Source: Streptomyces albus subsp. albus | GTDB taxonomy: Bacteria; Actinomycetota; Actinomycetes; Streptomycetales; Streptomycetaceae | DNA: 64,000 bases | Assembly: GCF_000719865.1 (NCBI RefSeq) | Contig: NZ_JOID01000005.1 | Location: 180,814 to 244,813 of the forward strand | Direction of reading: 5' to 3' | Part shown: in pieces, positions 8,347 through 17,753 of the stretch | Position numbering within the stretch: position 1 is the stretch's first letter | How the letters are laid out: each line of letters begins with the position of its first letter | Program-made: the position numbers and the translations under genes | The notes under the pieces: model-generated | Database searches by the model: none | What the model saw: the letters and a program-made list of their open reading frames with translations, nothing else | What the model was told of the DNA's origin: nothing

Positions 8347-11300
8347 TCAGACGCCGGCCGGTTCGGCCTCCCGGGCGCCGTCCCGCGAGCCGGGTTCCTC
8401 CGCCGGGCCCCCTGCGGACCGCTCCCGCTTGGCGGCCCGCTTCGCCGCGCGGCGCTCCTTGCGGAGTTCGACCATCGCGTAGAGGGTCGGCACCAGCAGC
8501 AGCGTCAGCAGCGTCGAGGTGACCAGGCCGCCGATCACGACCACGGCCAGCGGCTGCGAGATGAATCCGCCGTCGCCGGTGACCGCGAGGGCCATCGGCA
8601 GCAGCGCGAAGATCGTGGCGAGCGCCGTCATCAGGATGGGCCGCAGCCGGTGCCGGCCGCCCTCGATCACCGCGTCGACGATCCCGTACCCCTGGGCGCG
8701 GTACTGGTTGACGAGGTCGATCAGCACGATCGCGTTGGTGACCACGATGCCGATCAGCATCAGCATGCCGATCAGCGCCGGGACGCCCATCGGGGTGCCG
8801 GTGAGCACCAGCAGGCCGAGCGCGCCGGTGGCCGCGAACGGCACGGACACCAGCAGGATCAGCGGCTGCACCAGCGACTTGAAGGTCGCCACCAGCAGCA
8901 TGAAGACGATCGCGACGGCCGCCAGCATGGCCAGCCCCAGCGCGGAGAACGCCTCGTCCTGGTCCTGCGAGACACCGCCGATCTCGGCCTCGGCGCCCTC
9001 GGGCAGGTCCAGGGCGTCGAGCGTGGTCTGGAGCTCGGCGCTCACCGCCCCCGTGTTGTCGCCGGTCGGCTTGGCGGTGACGGTCGCGGCGCGGGCGCCG
9101 TCGATCCGGGTGGTGCTGACGGGGCCGGGCACCGACTCGATCTCGGCGATCCTCCCCAGCCGCACCGTGCCCGCGGGGGTGGGCAGCTGGAGCTTCCGCA
9201 GCCCGTCCTCGGTGGTGACGGGCCGCGCGGACTTCACCACGACGTCGCGTTCGGCGCTGCCGAGCACGGCCGTGCCCGCGGTGGTGCCGCGCACGGCCTG
9301 GGTGACCGCCTGGCCGAGCGTGCTCTCCGTGAAGCCGTACGCGGCGGCCTCCGGCTTGGCGGAGACGGAGATCCGGGGCACGGACCGCGAGAGGTCGCTC
9401 TGGACGTCCGTGACGCCGTCGAGCTCCGCCACCGCGTCGCGCACCTGGCCCGCCGCCTCGCGCAGCACCTCGGCGTCGGCCGCCTTGACGACGACGCTCA
9501 GGTTCTGGTTGCCGAAGCCGTCACCGGCGGAGACGGTGGTCTCCCCGATGCCGTCCCCGAGGTCCGCCAGGCCGCGGCGGATCTCGTCGACGACCTCGGC
9601 GGATCCGTCCGAGTCCTTCAGCCGGACCTGATACGTCGCCTGGTTGGCGTCCCGGCCGCCGCCGAAGGCCGCCATGATGCCGGAGGAGCCGACGGTGACC
9701 TGGTGGTCGGCGACCTCGTCGATGCCGTCGAGCATCCGCTCGATCTTCCCCGCGGCCTCGTCCGAGGCGGACAGGGCGGTGCCGGGCGGCAGTTCCTGCT
9801 TGATCGAGACCGTGTCGGTGTTCCCGGGGTCGAAGAAGTTGGTCTTGAGCAGCGGGGTGATGCCGAAGGTGCCGACGAGCACCACCGCGGCGATGACCAG
9901 GCTGGTGACCCGGCGACGGGTGGCGAAGCGCAGCACCGGCACATAGGCGCGCTGCAGCAGGCTGCCCGCCTCCTTCTCCTCGGCCGCGCGGCGCAGCTCC
10001 TCCGGATCGGGCCCCGCGCCGCCGTCCGCGGCCTCCGGGGCGCGCAGGAACCAGTACGAGAGCACGGGCACGATCGTCAGCGAGACGATCAGCGAGGCGA
10101 GCAGGGCGACCGTGACCGTCAGCGAGAACTCGCCGAACAGCGCGCCGACCATGCCGCCGACCAGCCCGACCGGCAGGAAGACCGCGACCGTGGTGAGGGT
10201 CGAGGAGGTGATGGCCCCGGACACCTCGCGGACCGCGCCGATGATGGCCCGTTCCCGCTCCTCGCCGTAGCCGAGGTGCCGTTTGATGTTCTCCAGGACG
10301 ACGATCGAGTCGTCGACGACCCGGCCGATGGCGATGGTCAGCGCGCCGAGGGTGAGCATGTTGAGCGAGAAGTCGCCGGTCCAGAGCACGACCAGGGTGA
10401 CCACCACGGAGAGCGGGATGGACACCGCCGTCACCAGCGTCGAGCGCAGCGACACCAGGAAGACGAGGATGACGATCACGGCCATGACGAGGCCGAGGAG
10501 TCCTTCGGTGGTCAGGCTCTCGATGGACTTCGACACCGCGGGGCCCTGGTCGCTGACGACGGTCAGCCCGGCGCCGGAGCCGAGGCTCCGCTCCAGCTCG
10601 GGGAGTTTCTCCGCGACGGCCTCCGAGATGGCGACGGCGCTGCCGTCCTGGCCCATGGTGAGCACGACGCCGAGGCTGGGCTCGCCGTTGGTGCGGGTGA
10701 GGGAGGTGGCCTCGGCCGGCTGTTCCCCGACCTCCGCGACGTCACCGAGGCGGACCGGCTTCGCCGCCCGCTCCGCTCCGGCGGCGCTCGCGGCCCCCGC
10801 CGCGGCCGGGCCGCCCTGCCCGGCCGCCGCCGGGGTGAGGCGCAGCTCCTCGATCTCCTTCAGGCTCGTGTAGCCGCCGCCGACCCGTACCGTCCGGTTC
10901 TTTCCGTCCTCGTCGAACGCGCCGGCGGGCATCGTGGCGCCGTTCGCCTGCAGGGCCTGGGTCAGCGCGGCCGTGCTCAGCCCGGCCCGGGCGAGCTTCT
11001 TCTCGTCCGGGGTGACGGCGACGACGCGGTCGCGTACGCCGTCCAGGGTGACCTGGCCGACGCCCTCGATGTCCGCCAGCACCGGCAGCACCGAGCGCTC
11101 CAGGCGGCCGGCCAGCGCCTGCTGGTCGTCCTCCTCGGAGGTGGCGGCGAGCACGACGGCCGGGATGTCGTCCGTGGACCCCGCGACGACCTGCGGGTCG
11201 ACGCCGTCCGGGAGCTGGGAGCGGACCCGGTTCACGGCCTGCTGGACGTCGGCGACGATCCGGTCGGTGCCGTCCCCGTAGTCGAACTGGGCCATGATCA

Positions 11301-11571
11301 CCGCGGAGCCCTCACCGGCCGTGGAGGTGACGCCGGTGATCCCGTCGACCGCCTGGACGCCGTCCTCCAGCGGGACGACGACCTGCTTCTCCACCACATC
11401 GGGGGCCGCGCCCGGGTACGGGGCGATCACCGACACCATCGGCAGTTCGATCGAGGGCAGCAGCTGCTGCTTGAGCTGGGGTATCGCGATGGTCCCGAAG
11501 ACCACCGCGACGATCGCCATGAGGGCGACCAGTCCCCGTTGGACGAGGCTGATACGGGACAGCCAGGACAT
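8347..11571 (-). CDS. RND-family efflux transporter permease (AcrB/HAE1 type)
   Basis: A 1074-residue membrane pump with the AcrB-type plan: TM1 at about residues 12-32, a large periplasmic-type loop, six helices around residues 330-540 with GRVVDDSIVVLENI (the proton-relay Asp pair region of TM4), a second loop, and a final helix bundle ending about residue 1035. It exports substrates using the proton gradient; in Gram-positives such proteins act without the outer-membrane partner. A Lys/Arg-rich cytoplasmic tail follows. The ATG at 11571 begins MSWLSRISLVQRG, a typical N-terminus; upstream codons look like spacer. It lies downstream of the two-component genes on the same strand, so it may be their target. 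The substrate is unknown. Confidence 0.9.
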   Translation of the reverse strand: MSWLSRISLVQRGLVALMAIVAVVFGTIAIPQLKQQLLPSIELPMVSVIAPYPGAAPDVVEKQVVVPLEDGVQAVDGITGVTSTAGEGSAVIMAQFDYGDGTDRIVADVQQAVNRVRSQLPDGVDPQVVAGSTDDIPAVVLAATSEEDDQQALAGRLERSVLPVLADIEGVGQVTLDGVRDRVVAVTPDEKKLARAGLSTAALTQALQANGATMPAGAFDEDGKNRTVRVGGGYTSLKEIEELRLTPAAAGQGGPAAAGAASAAGAERAAKPVRLGDVAEVGEQPAEATSLTRTNGEPSLGVVLTMGQDGSAVAISEAVAEKLPELERSLGSGAGLTVVSDQGPAVSKSIESLTTEGLLGLVMAVIVILVFLVSLRSTLVTAVSIPLSVVVTLVVLWTGDFSLNMLTLGALTIAIGRVVDDSIVVLENIKRHLGYGEERERAIIGAVREVSGAITSSTLTTVAVFLPVGLVGGMVGALFGEFSLTVTVALLASLIVSLTIVPVLSYWFLRAPEAADGGAGPDPEELRRAAEEKEAGSLLQRAYVPVLRFATRRRVTSLVIAAVVLVGTFGITPLLKTNFFDPGNTDTVSIKQELPPGTALSASDEAAGKIERMLDGIDEVADHQVTVGSSGIMAAFGGGRDANQATYQVRLKDSDGSAEVVDEIRRGLADLGDGIGETTVSAGDGFGNQNLSVVVKAADAEVLREAAGQVRDAVAELDGVTDVQSDLSRSVPRISVSAKPEAAAYGFTESTLGQAVTQAVRGTTAGTAVLGSAERDVVVKSARPVTTEDGLRKLQLPTPAGTVRLGRIAEIESVPGPVSTTRIDGARAATVTAKPTGDNTGAVSAELQTTLDALDLPEGAEAEIGGVSQDQDEAFSALGLAMLAAVAIVFMLLVATFKSLVQPLILLVSVPFAATGALGLLVLTGTPMGVPALIGMLMLIGIVVTNAIVLIDLVNQYRAQGYGIVDAVIEGGRHRLRPILMTALATIFALLPMALAVTGDGGFISQPLAVVVIGGLVTSTLLTLLLVPTLYAMVELRKERRAAKRAAKRERSAGGPAEEPGSRDGAREAEPAGV

Positions 11572-11814
11572 GGGTGCGGGTCTCGCTTTCCGGAGATTCG
11601 TCGGATCCGGCTCCCGGGGCACGTCCCGGGAGGGCACGCCGGACGGCGCCGGACGGGCACGGCCGGCCGGCGGAGAGGGCGTCTGTGGCCCGTCCCCACG
11701 ATCCCCCATGCCGGCGGCGGCCTCGTCAGCCGCCTGGACGGTTCCGCCGGCCGCGCGTACCACGGACGCAGTACGCGCGGGGGGCGTGCCCGGCCCGATC
11801 CGGACCGCCAGGCC

Positions 11815-12540
11815 CTACACCCTCGGCCGTACCAGGCCCGACTCATAGGCGATGACGACCAGTTGGGCCCGGTCGCGGGCGCCGAGCTTGGCCATCGCCC
11901 GGTTCACATGGGTCTTCACGGTCAGCGGGCTGACGGTGAGGCGCTCGGCGATCTCGCCGTTCGAGAGCCCCGCCGCGACCAGGCCCAGCACCTCCCGCTC
12001 CCGGCCGGTCAGGACGTCCAGCCGGCCGGCGCCCGCGGCGCGCCCGTCACCGTCATCGCCGTCACCGCCTCCGCCGGAGCCCTTCGCGGACGGCTCACCC
12101 GGGGGCGCGCCCTGGGAGAGGAAGGAGGCGATGAGGGCGGTGGTCGCCGCCGGCGACAGCAGCGACTCCCCCGCCGCGACGGTGCGGATCGCCGCCAGCA
12201 GTTCCTCGGGTTCCGCGCCCTTGCCGAGGAAGCCGGAGGCGCCCGCCCGGAGCGACTCCACCACGTACTCGTCCACCTCGAACGTTGTCAGCATCACCAC
12301 CCGCACCCCCGACAGCTCCGGATCGGCGCTGATCAGGCGGGTGGCGGCGAGCCCGTCGGTACCGGGCATCCGGATGTCCATCAGGACGATGTCGGCCCGG
12401 AGCTCCCCCGCCAGCCGGACGGCCTCCGCGCCGTCGGACGCCTCGCCGACGACCTCCATGCCCGGCTCGGAGTCGACGAGGATCCGGAAGGCGCTGCGCA
12501 GCAGAGCCTGGTCGTCGGCGAGCAGCACGCGGATGGTCAT
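11815..12540 (-). CDS. NarL/LuxR-type response regulator
   Basis: A 241-residue regulator. The receiver domain (1-120) has the acidic pair DD at 9-10, phospho-acceptor D55 in VLMDIRMPG, TT near 85 and the conserved Lys in GFLGKGAEP. A Gly/Asp-rich linker (about 150-170) leads to the LuxR-type HTH (LTGREREVLGLVAAGLSNGEI...), residues about 175-235. It overlaps its sensor kinase gene by four bases (ATGA), so the two are co-translated. It probably controls the pspA-pspAA-kinase-regulator-RND group of genes on the same strand. Confidence 0.95.
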   Translation of the reverse strand: MTIRVLLADDQALLRSAFRILVDSEPGMEVVGEASDGAEAVRLAGELRADIVLMDIRMPGTDGLAATRLISADPELSGVRVVMLTTFEVDEYVVESLRAGASGFLGKGAEPEELLAAIRTVAAGESLLSPAATTALIASFLSQGAPPGEPSAKGSGGGGDGDDGDGRAAGAGRLDVLTGREREVLGLVAAGLSNGEIAERLTVSPLTVKTHVNRAMAKLGARDRAQLVVIAYESGLVRPRV

Positions 12541-14051
12541 ACGGCCCCCTCCCTCCGCCGCGCGCGTCGGCAGGCGGCGTCGGCGGACGCCTTCGCCGCG
12601 GCGTCCGCGGCGGATATCCCGCCGGCGGTGAGCGGCAGGCGTACGTGGACCCGGAAGCCGCCTCCGCGGCGCGGGCCGGTCTCGCACACCCCGCCGAGCG
12701 CCGCCACCCGCTCCCGCATCCCGAGCAGACCGTGGCCGCCGGGCGGACCGGGGGCGGGCACCCCGCCGTCCGGGCCCGGCCGGTCCGGGTGCGGCGTCCC
12801 GCGGTCCGCTCCGCGCTCCGTCCCCGGCCGCCTGCCCTGTTCCGCAGCGCCGGGGTTCGCGGAGCCGGGATGCGCGGAGCCGGGATGCGCGGAGCCGGAG
12901 TGGGCGGCGCCGGGCGCGCCTGGGGCGCACGCCCCGTCGTCGAGGACGCTCACCTCCAGGACCCCCGCGCCCCGCGCTATCCGGACCAGGGCGGCGGCCC
13001 CCTCCCCGGCGTGCTTGTGCGTATTGGTCAGCGCCTCCTGCACCACCCGGTAGGCGGTGAGGTCCACCGCCGCGGGCAGCTCCCCGGTCACGGCCGCGGC
13101 CTGCTCCGCGCGGCGGCTGAACCAGGGGCCGCGCGGCTCGGTCGAGGACACCTCCACCTCCACCGCCAGCCCCGTCCGGGCGAAGCCGCCGACCAGCTGG
13201 TCCAGCACGCCCAGGCCGGGGGCGGGCTCGGTGGGCGCCGCCGGGTCGCCGTACTGCCGGAGCAGGCCGACGGTGCTGCGCAGCTCGTTCAGCGCCGACC
13301 GGCTCGCCTCCCGTACGTGGGCCAGCGCCTCCTTGGCCTGGTCGGGGCGGCTGTCCATGACGTGTGCGGCGACCCCCGCCTGCACATTGACCAGGGCGAT
13401 GTGGTGGGCGACCACGTCGTGCAGCTCGCGGGCGATCCGCATGCGCTCCTCGGCCACCCGGCGGCGGGCCTCCTCCTCGCGGGTCCGCTCGGCCCGTTCG
13501 GCGCGCTCCCGGATGGCGTCGACGACGGCACGGCGGCTGCGGACGGCGTCACCGGCGGCCGCGGCCATGCCCATCCAGGCGGAGATGGCCAGGTTCTGCT
13601 GCCCGTACCAGGGGCGGGGCCCGAACACCGCGGCCGCCGTGGTGAGCGCGAGGACGGCCACGGCCCCGGCCCGCCAGGTCGTCGAGCGGTCGGTGCGGGA
13701 GCCGACGGTGTACAGGGCGACGGCCGCGGTCAGCGCGACGGGCGTGCCCTCCTCACCCGGTCCGGTGACCAGTTCGAGGAGGGTGAGCGCGCTGGTGCAG
13801 CCGAGGACGCGGGCCGGCATCCGGCGGCGCAGGATCAGCGCCGAGCAGGCGAGCACGGCGATGAGGACGCTGGAGACCTCGGGGGTGCGCTCCCCGAACC
13901 GGGGCTGCCCGTACGGCTTGTGGTCCACCGCGAGGCTGACGAGGACGAGGACGAGGACGACACCGGCGAGCGCGGCGTCGAACGCGAGGGGGTGCGAGCG
14001 CAGCCAGCGCTGCGAACGGGCCATGCCCGGACCGGCGGCGAGGGTTGTCAC
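12537..14051 (-). CDS. NarL-family sensor histidine kinase
   Basis: A membrane kinase of about 504 residues. Four or more helices fill residues 10-165, followed by a coiled stretch and the HisKA_3 dimerisation domain with the phospho-acceptor in ELHDVVAHHIALV. The HATPase domain has its N box in VVQEALTNTHKHA and its G2 box in GGHGLLGMRERV. Between these lies an odd insertion of about 70 residues rich in Gly/Pro/Ala with repeated AHPGS units. The start is uncertain: I use the GTG at 14051; the ATG at 14024 (MARSQRWL) is an alternative, and neither has a clear ribosome binding site. Its partner is the overlapping response regulator. Confidence 0.9.
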   Translation of the reverse strand: MTTLAAGPGMARSQRWLRSHPLAFDAALAGVVLVLVLVSLAVDHKPYGQPRFGERTPEVSSVLIAVLACSALILRRRMPARVLGCTSALTLLELVTGPGEEGTPVALTAAVALYTVGSRTDRSTTWRAGAVAVLALTTAAAVFGPRPWYGQQNLAISAWMGMAAAAGDAVRSRRAVVDAIRERAERAERTREEEARRRVAEERMRIARELHDVVAHHIALVNVQAGVAAHVMDSRPDQAKEALAHVREASRSALNELRSTVGLLRQYGDPAAPTEPAPGLGVLDQLVGGFARTGLAVEVEVSSTEPRGPWFSRRAEQAAAVTGELPAAVDLTAYRVVQEALTNTHKHAGEGAAALVRIARGAGVLEVSVLDDGACAPGAPGAAHSGSAHPGSAHPGSANPGAAEQGRRPGTERGADRGTPHPDRPGPDGGVPAPGPPGGHGLLGMRERVAALGGVCETGPRRGGGFRVHVRLPLTAGGISAADAAAKASADAACRRARRREGAV

Positions 14052-14156
14052 AACAGGAACCGTACGGGGTCCGGCGGCCGCCCAGGACCGGCCCGGTCCC
14101 GGTACCCGTGGCACCGGGGCCGGCGGCCGGGGGGCCAGCGGGGACCCGCCCCCGGA

Positions 14157-14435
14157 TCAGGTCGGGATGAGCCCTTCGTCGCCCAGCATCTCCCGGACCT
14201 CGTCCAGGGTCGCGTCGGGCGACGGAAGGATCAGCTCGGAGGGCTCCAGGGCGTCGTCCGGCAGCGGCTCGCCGAACTGCCGTACGGCGTCGAGCAGTGC
14301 GTGGAGGGTGCGGCGGAAGCCCGGTTCGTCGCCGCCCTCCATCTCCGCGAGCAGCTCGTCGTCCAGCTTGTCGAGCTCGGCGAAGTGGCTGTCGGCCAGC
14401 CTCACCTGCCCCTCACCCATGATCCGTACGATCAC
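14157..14435 (-). CDS. pspAA: PspA-associated protein PspAA
   Basis: A 92-residue acidic protein directly downstream of pspA. Its sequence (MIVRIMGEGQVRLADSHFAELDKLDDEL...) and position match the actinobacterial PspA partner named PspAA. The GTG at 14435 has a good GAGGAGG ribosome binding site; the ATG five codons later is possible. No membrane segment. It is thought to act with PspA in the envelope-stress response, but its biochemical role is not established. Confidence 0.85.
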   Translation of the reverse strand: MIVRIMGEGQVRLADSHFAELDKLDDELLAEMEGGDEPGFRRTLHALLDAVRQFGEPLPDDALEPSELILPSPDATLDEVREMLGDEGLIPT

Positions 14436-14539
14436 GACGGCCTCCTCTGCCGCTGCCGGCCCGCCGGGGCCGCTCCCGGTTCCCGGCGCCTGCTGTCCGG
14501 TGCCCTGCTGTCCGTGCCCCGCTGTGCGTGCCCCGCTGG

Positions 14540-15373
14540 TCAGTGCTTGCCGAAGTCCGGCGGGGTCTGCTGCTGATTCTGCGGCTGCTGGGCCTGCGGC
14601 GCCTGCTGGGGCTGCTGAGTCTGCTGCCCCTGGGCCTGGCCGCTCTCGATGGCCTGCTGCTGGGCGCTGCCGCCGGCCAGCTCCGCCTTCATCCGCTGGA
14701 GCTCCAGCTCCACGTCCGTGCCGCCGGAGAGCCGGTCCAGCTCGGCCGCGATGTCGTCCTTCGCCATGCCCGTCGGGTCGTCGAGGGCCCCGGACGCCAT
14801 CAGCTCGTCGATCGCTCCGGCCCGCGCCTGGAGCTGCGCGGTCTTGTCCTCGGCGCGCTGGATCGCCAGGCCGACGTCGCCCATCTCCTCGGAGATGCCC
14901 GAGAAGGCCTCACCGATCCGGGTCTGCGCCTGGGCCGCGGTGTAGGTGGCCTTGATGGTCTCCTTCTTCGTACGGAAGGCGTCGACCTTGGCCTGCAGCC
15001 GCTGGGCGGCGAGGGTGAGCTTCTCCTCCTCGCTCTGCAGGGTCTGGTGCTGGGTCTCCAGATCCGTCACCTGCTGCTGGAGCGCGGCCCGGCGGGACAG
15101 CGCCTCGCGGGCGAGGTCCTCCCGGCCGAGGGCGAGCGCCTTGCGGCCCTGGTCCTCCAGCTTGCCCGACTGGTTCTGCAGCTGGCCGAGCTGCAGCTCC
15201 AGCCGCTTGCGGGAGGTGGCGACGTCCGCGACGCCGCGGCGGACCTTCTGCAGCAGCTCCAGCTGCTTCTGATACGAGTAGTCGAGGGTCTCGCGCGGGT
15301 CCTCCGCCCGGTCCAGGGCTTTGTTGGCCTTCGCGCGGAACAACATCCCCATCCGCTTCATGACACCGCTCAT
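14540..15373 (-). CDS. pspA: Phage shock protein A / IM30-family membrane stress protein
   Basis: A 277-residue, almost wholly coiled-coil protein of the ESCRT-III-like PspA/Vipp1 family that binds stressed membrane from the cytoplasm. The N-terminus MSGVMKRMGMLFRAKANKAL is the membrane-binding amphipathic helix, followed by the hallmark helical hairpin from about 25 to 220. The last 40 residues are a Gln/Pro-rich tail (QQQAIESGQAQ...) ending in PDFGKH. The ATG at 15373 is chosen because it gives the canonical start; GGAGAAGGGG lies upstream. It heads a leftward group with pspAA, a kinase/regulator pair and an RND exporter. Confidence 0.94.
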   Translation of the reverse strand: MSGVMKRMGMLFRAKANKALDRAEDPRETLDYSYQKQLELLQKVRRGVADVATSRKRLELQLGQLQNQSGKLEDQGRKALALGREDLAREALSRRAALQQQVTDLETQHQTLQSEEEKLTLAAQRLQAKVDAFRTKKETIKATYTAAQAQTRIGEAFSGISEEMGDVGLAIQRAEDKTAQLQARAGAIDELMASGALDDPTGMAKDDIAAELDRLSGGTDVELELQRMKAELAGGSAQQQAIESGQAQGQQTQQPQQAPQAQQPQNQQQTPPDFGKH

Positions 15374-15675
15374 GGGTCTCGCGCGCCCCCTTCTCCGGGC
15401 TCGTCCTCGGGCAGTCCTCGGACCCACAGTAAGGGCCCTGCATCCATTACCGCATTGATCGGCCGCGGATGCGCTCATCCTGCAGGACGATCACGGGACG
15501 GCCTTCTCCGGCGCAGGGAGTAGACCGTGGCCCCAGGGGTCTGGTACCCCGTCCGCCGCGCCCCCGGGAGGACGGCCCGGCATCCCGGCTTCGCGGCCCC
15601 GCCGGCCGACCGTTGCCGGATCGTGCCCGGTGCGGGCTGGGGCCCGCCCCCGGGGACCCCGTACCCTTGGGTTTC
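15374..15675. promoter_or_regulatory. Divergent promoter region, pspA / DUF3043 gene
   Basis: A 302-base gap between divergent genes that must hold both promoters. On the minus strand TACTGT near 15429-15434 fits a -10 box for pspA, but its -35 side is poor. I see no gene or clear repeat in it. Confidence 0.4.
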
Positions 15676-16269
15676 GTGTTCCGTAGCCGTTCCAAGGATG
15701 AGCAGGCCGCCACCCCCCGGGTGGCCGCGAGCTCCAAGCAGCCCCGCGACCCGCAGGCCCCCAAGGGCCGGCCCACGCCCAAGCGCGCGGTCGCCCAGTC
15801 GCAGCGCCGCACCGTGGCCACGACGCCGGCCAACCGCAAGGAGGCCGCCAAGCGCGCCCGCGAGGCCCGCCGCGCGGACCTCGCCCGGCAGCGCGAGGCC
15901 CTCGCCAGTGGTGACGAGCGCTATCTGCCCGCCCGGGACAAGGGCCCGGTCCGGCGCTTCGCCCGTGACTTCGTCGACTCCCGGTTCTGCGTCGCGGAGT
16001 TCTTCCTGCCGCTGGCGGTGATCATCCTCATTCTGAGCATGCTCCCGTCGATGCAGGTCAAGAACGCCTCGCTGCTGCTGTGGATGGGCGTCATCGTGAT
16101 GATCGTGATCGACTCCATCGGCATCGGGATCCGCCTGCGCAAGCAGCTGGCCGCCCGCTTCCCGGACCAGCCCCGCCGCGGAGCCGTGGCCTACGCCCTG
16201 ATGCGCAGCCTGCAGATGCGGCGGCTCCGGCTGCCGAAGCCGCAGGTCAAGCGCGGAGAGCGGCCCTGA
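15676..16269 (+). CDS. DUF3043 membrane protein
   Basis: A 197-residue protein: a basic, disordered N-terminal half (Lys/Arg/Ala-rich, residues 1-75), then two closely spaced membrane helices (about 116-137 and 141-162) and a basic C-terminus. This is the pattern of the actinobacterial family DUF3043. Function unknown. The GTG at 15676 is in a weak context; no other start gives a sensible N-terminus. Its stop overlaps the probable start of the methyltransferase gene, so the two are likely co-translated. Confidence 0.85.
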   Translation: MFRSRSKDEQAATPRVAASSKQPRDPQAPKGRPTPKRAVAQSQRRTVATTPANRKEAAKRAREARRADLARQREALASGDERYLPARDKGPVRRFARDFVDSRFCVAEFFLPLAVIILILSMLPSMQVKNASLLLWMGVIVMIVIDSIGIGIRLRKQLAARFPDQPRRGAVAYALMRSLQMRRLRLPKPQVKRGERP

Positions 16270-17126
16270 GCACGGACAGTGCCACGGGGGCGGGGCGGAC
16301 GACGGCCGAGGCCGGCTGGCAGCCCGAGGGGGCGGCGAACTGGCTCGGCGGTCCGGAGGGGATCCGCACCATCGTCCGCCGGGAGCTCGTGGCCCGGCAG
16401 CTGGAGGAGCAGATCGCCGCGCGCTTCCCGGTCGGGCAGCGGCTCCGGGTGCTCGACGTGGGCCTCGGGCACGGCACGCAGGCGCTGCGGCTGGCCCGGG
16501 CCGGCCACCGGATCACCGGCCTGGAGTCCCACGCGCCGCTGATCAAGGCCGTGCGCACCGCGCTGGCCGCCGAACCCGAGGGCATACGCGAGCGGTTCAA
16601 GCTGATCGAGGGCGACAGCCGGGAGACCGGCGTGCACTTCCTGCCCGGCAGTTTCGACGTGGTGCTCTGCCACGGGGTGCTGATGTACACGGAGCAGCCC
16701 GATCCGTTACTCGCCGGCCTCGCCCGGGTGCTGGCACCCGGCGGCCTGCTGTCGCTCCTCGTACGGAACGCCGACGCGCTGGCCATGCGCCCGGGGCTGG
16801 CGGGCGACTGGGAGACCGCGCTCGCCTCGTTCAACGCCGGCACCTACGCCACCCGGGCCGGCCGCACGGCCCGCGCCGACCGGCTCGACGCGGTCACCGC
16901 CACGCTCTCCGGGATCGGGGCCCCGCTGCACGCCTGGTACGGGGTACGGGTCCTCACCGACCAGGTGGCCGACAACGCGCATCCCGGCGATGTCCGGGAG
17001 CTGGAACTGATGCTGGCCGCCGAGGACCGGGCGGGGCGCACGGACCCCTACCGCTCGGTGGCGGCGCTGCTGCATCTGTGCGGGGTCCGCGGGGCGCCGG
17101 GCTGGGAAGCGGTGACGGACGCGTAG
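16266..17126 (+). CDS. Class I SAM-dependent methyltransferase, apparent CTG start
   Basis: A 286-residue Rossmann methyltransferase. Motif I is LDVGLGHGTQALRLA (about residues 63-77), the acidic end of strand 2 is in ITGLESH, and VVLCHGVLMYTEQPDPL is the post-II/motif IV area; the tail is helical. The substrate is unknown. The frame has no ATG, GTG or TTG near the N-terminus of the domain. A CTG at 16266 overlaps the upstream TGA as CTGA, with GGAGAG five bases before it, exactly where GTGA or ATGA would normally stand. The next in-frame GTG is about 40 codons on and would remove conserved-looking sequence (GAANWLGGPEGIRTIVRREL). Confidence 0.85.
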   Translation: MSTDSATGAGRTTAEAGWQPEGAANWLGGPEGIRTIVRRELVARQLEEQIAARFPVGQRLRVLDVGLGHGTQALRLARAGHRITGLESHAPLIKAVRTALAAEPEGIRERFKLIEGDSRETGVHFLPGSFDVVLCHGVLMYTEQPDPLLAGLARVLAPGGLLSLLVRNADALAMRPGLAGDWETALASFNAGTYATRAGRTARADRLDAVTATLSGIGAPLHAWYGVRVLTDQVADNAHPGDVRELELMLAAEDRAGRTDPYRSVAALLHLCGVRGAPGWEAVTDA

Positions 17127-17346
17127 TCCGCTGGGCGCGCCGCGCGGTCCGGGGCGGGGTGCCGGTGGGGGCGAGAACGACTTGGCGGTTGCCCGAGGCC
17201 CGGCTTGTTACAAACCCCCGCCTCCCGCCCCCGGAGAACGTGGGCCCGGCCGCAGGGTCCGGTCCGCCGGGCGGCCCCGGCCGGTTGACGGCACGGCCCA
17301 CCGGGTACGCCGCCGGCGTGCCCGGGGCCCGCGCCGCCGTGCCCGG

Positions 17347-17556
17347 TCAGCCCTCGGCGGCGCTGAGGCTCATCGGGCCGTAGACCTCCGTGCCGTCCTC
17401 GAAGAGGGTCACCTGCTCGGTGCCGCCCTCCAGGAGTTCCTTCCACACTTCGCCGATCCAGGACTCCGCGTCGCCCTGGGTGCTGAACTCGCCCGGCTCG
17501 ACCGCGGGTGCCGTCTCCGTCCCGTCGGACTTCTCGAACCGCCACGTCCACGCCAT
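17347..17556 (-). CDS. Small conserved hypothetical protein
   Basis: A 69-residue acidic protein (MAWTWRFEKSDGTETAPAV...) with several Trp residues and no membrane segment or known motif. It begins with ATG at 17556 and has good third-position GC. It is transcribed towards the methyltransferase gene. Streptomycetes commonly carry a protein of this look here, but I know of no function. Confidence 0.7.
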   Translation of the reverse strand: MAWTWRFEKSDGTETAPAVEPGEFSTQGDAESWIGEVWKELLEGGTEQVTLFEDGTEVYGPMSLSAAEG

Positions 17557-17753
17557 GTACGCCTCCCGGCTGCCGGCTCCTGTGATGAGGTGCTGCGCCC
17601 ACCCTATGCGGCGGCCGTGCCGGTGCCCTCCCCTGCCCCGGGCGGCCCGGCCGCCGGGGTGCCTCGCCCCATCGTGGGACGGGCGGGGGCGCGCCGGGGC
17701 GCTCCCGGCAGGCCACGCGCGCCACCGGTCCGGGGAGGCGAGAGGATCAGGGC

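Noticed and set aside
7480..13053. A 1857-codon open frame on the + strand opposite the RND, regulator and kinase genes
   Set aside because: It is antisense to clear genes; low-complexity Arg/Gly/His/Asp composition is the usual artefact of high third-position GC.
17557..17753. Cobalamin riboswitch before cobU
   Set aside because: No B12-box-like conserved core could be found in this gap or in the gaps before cobT and cobS.
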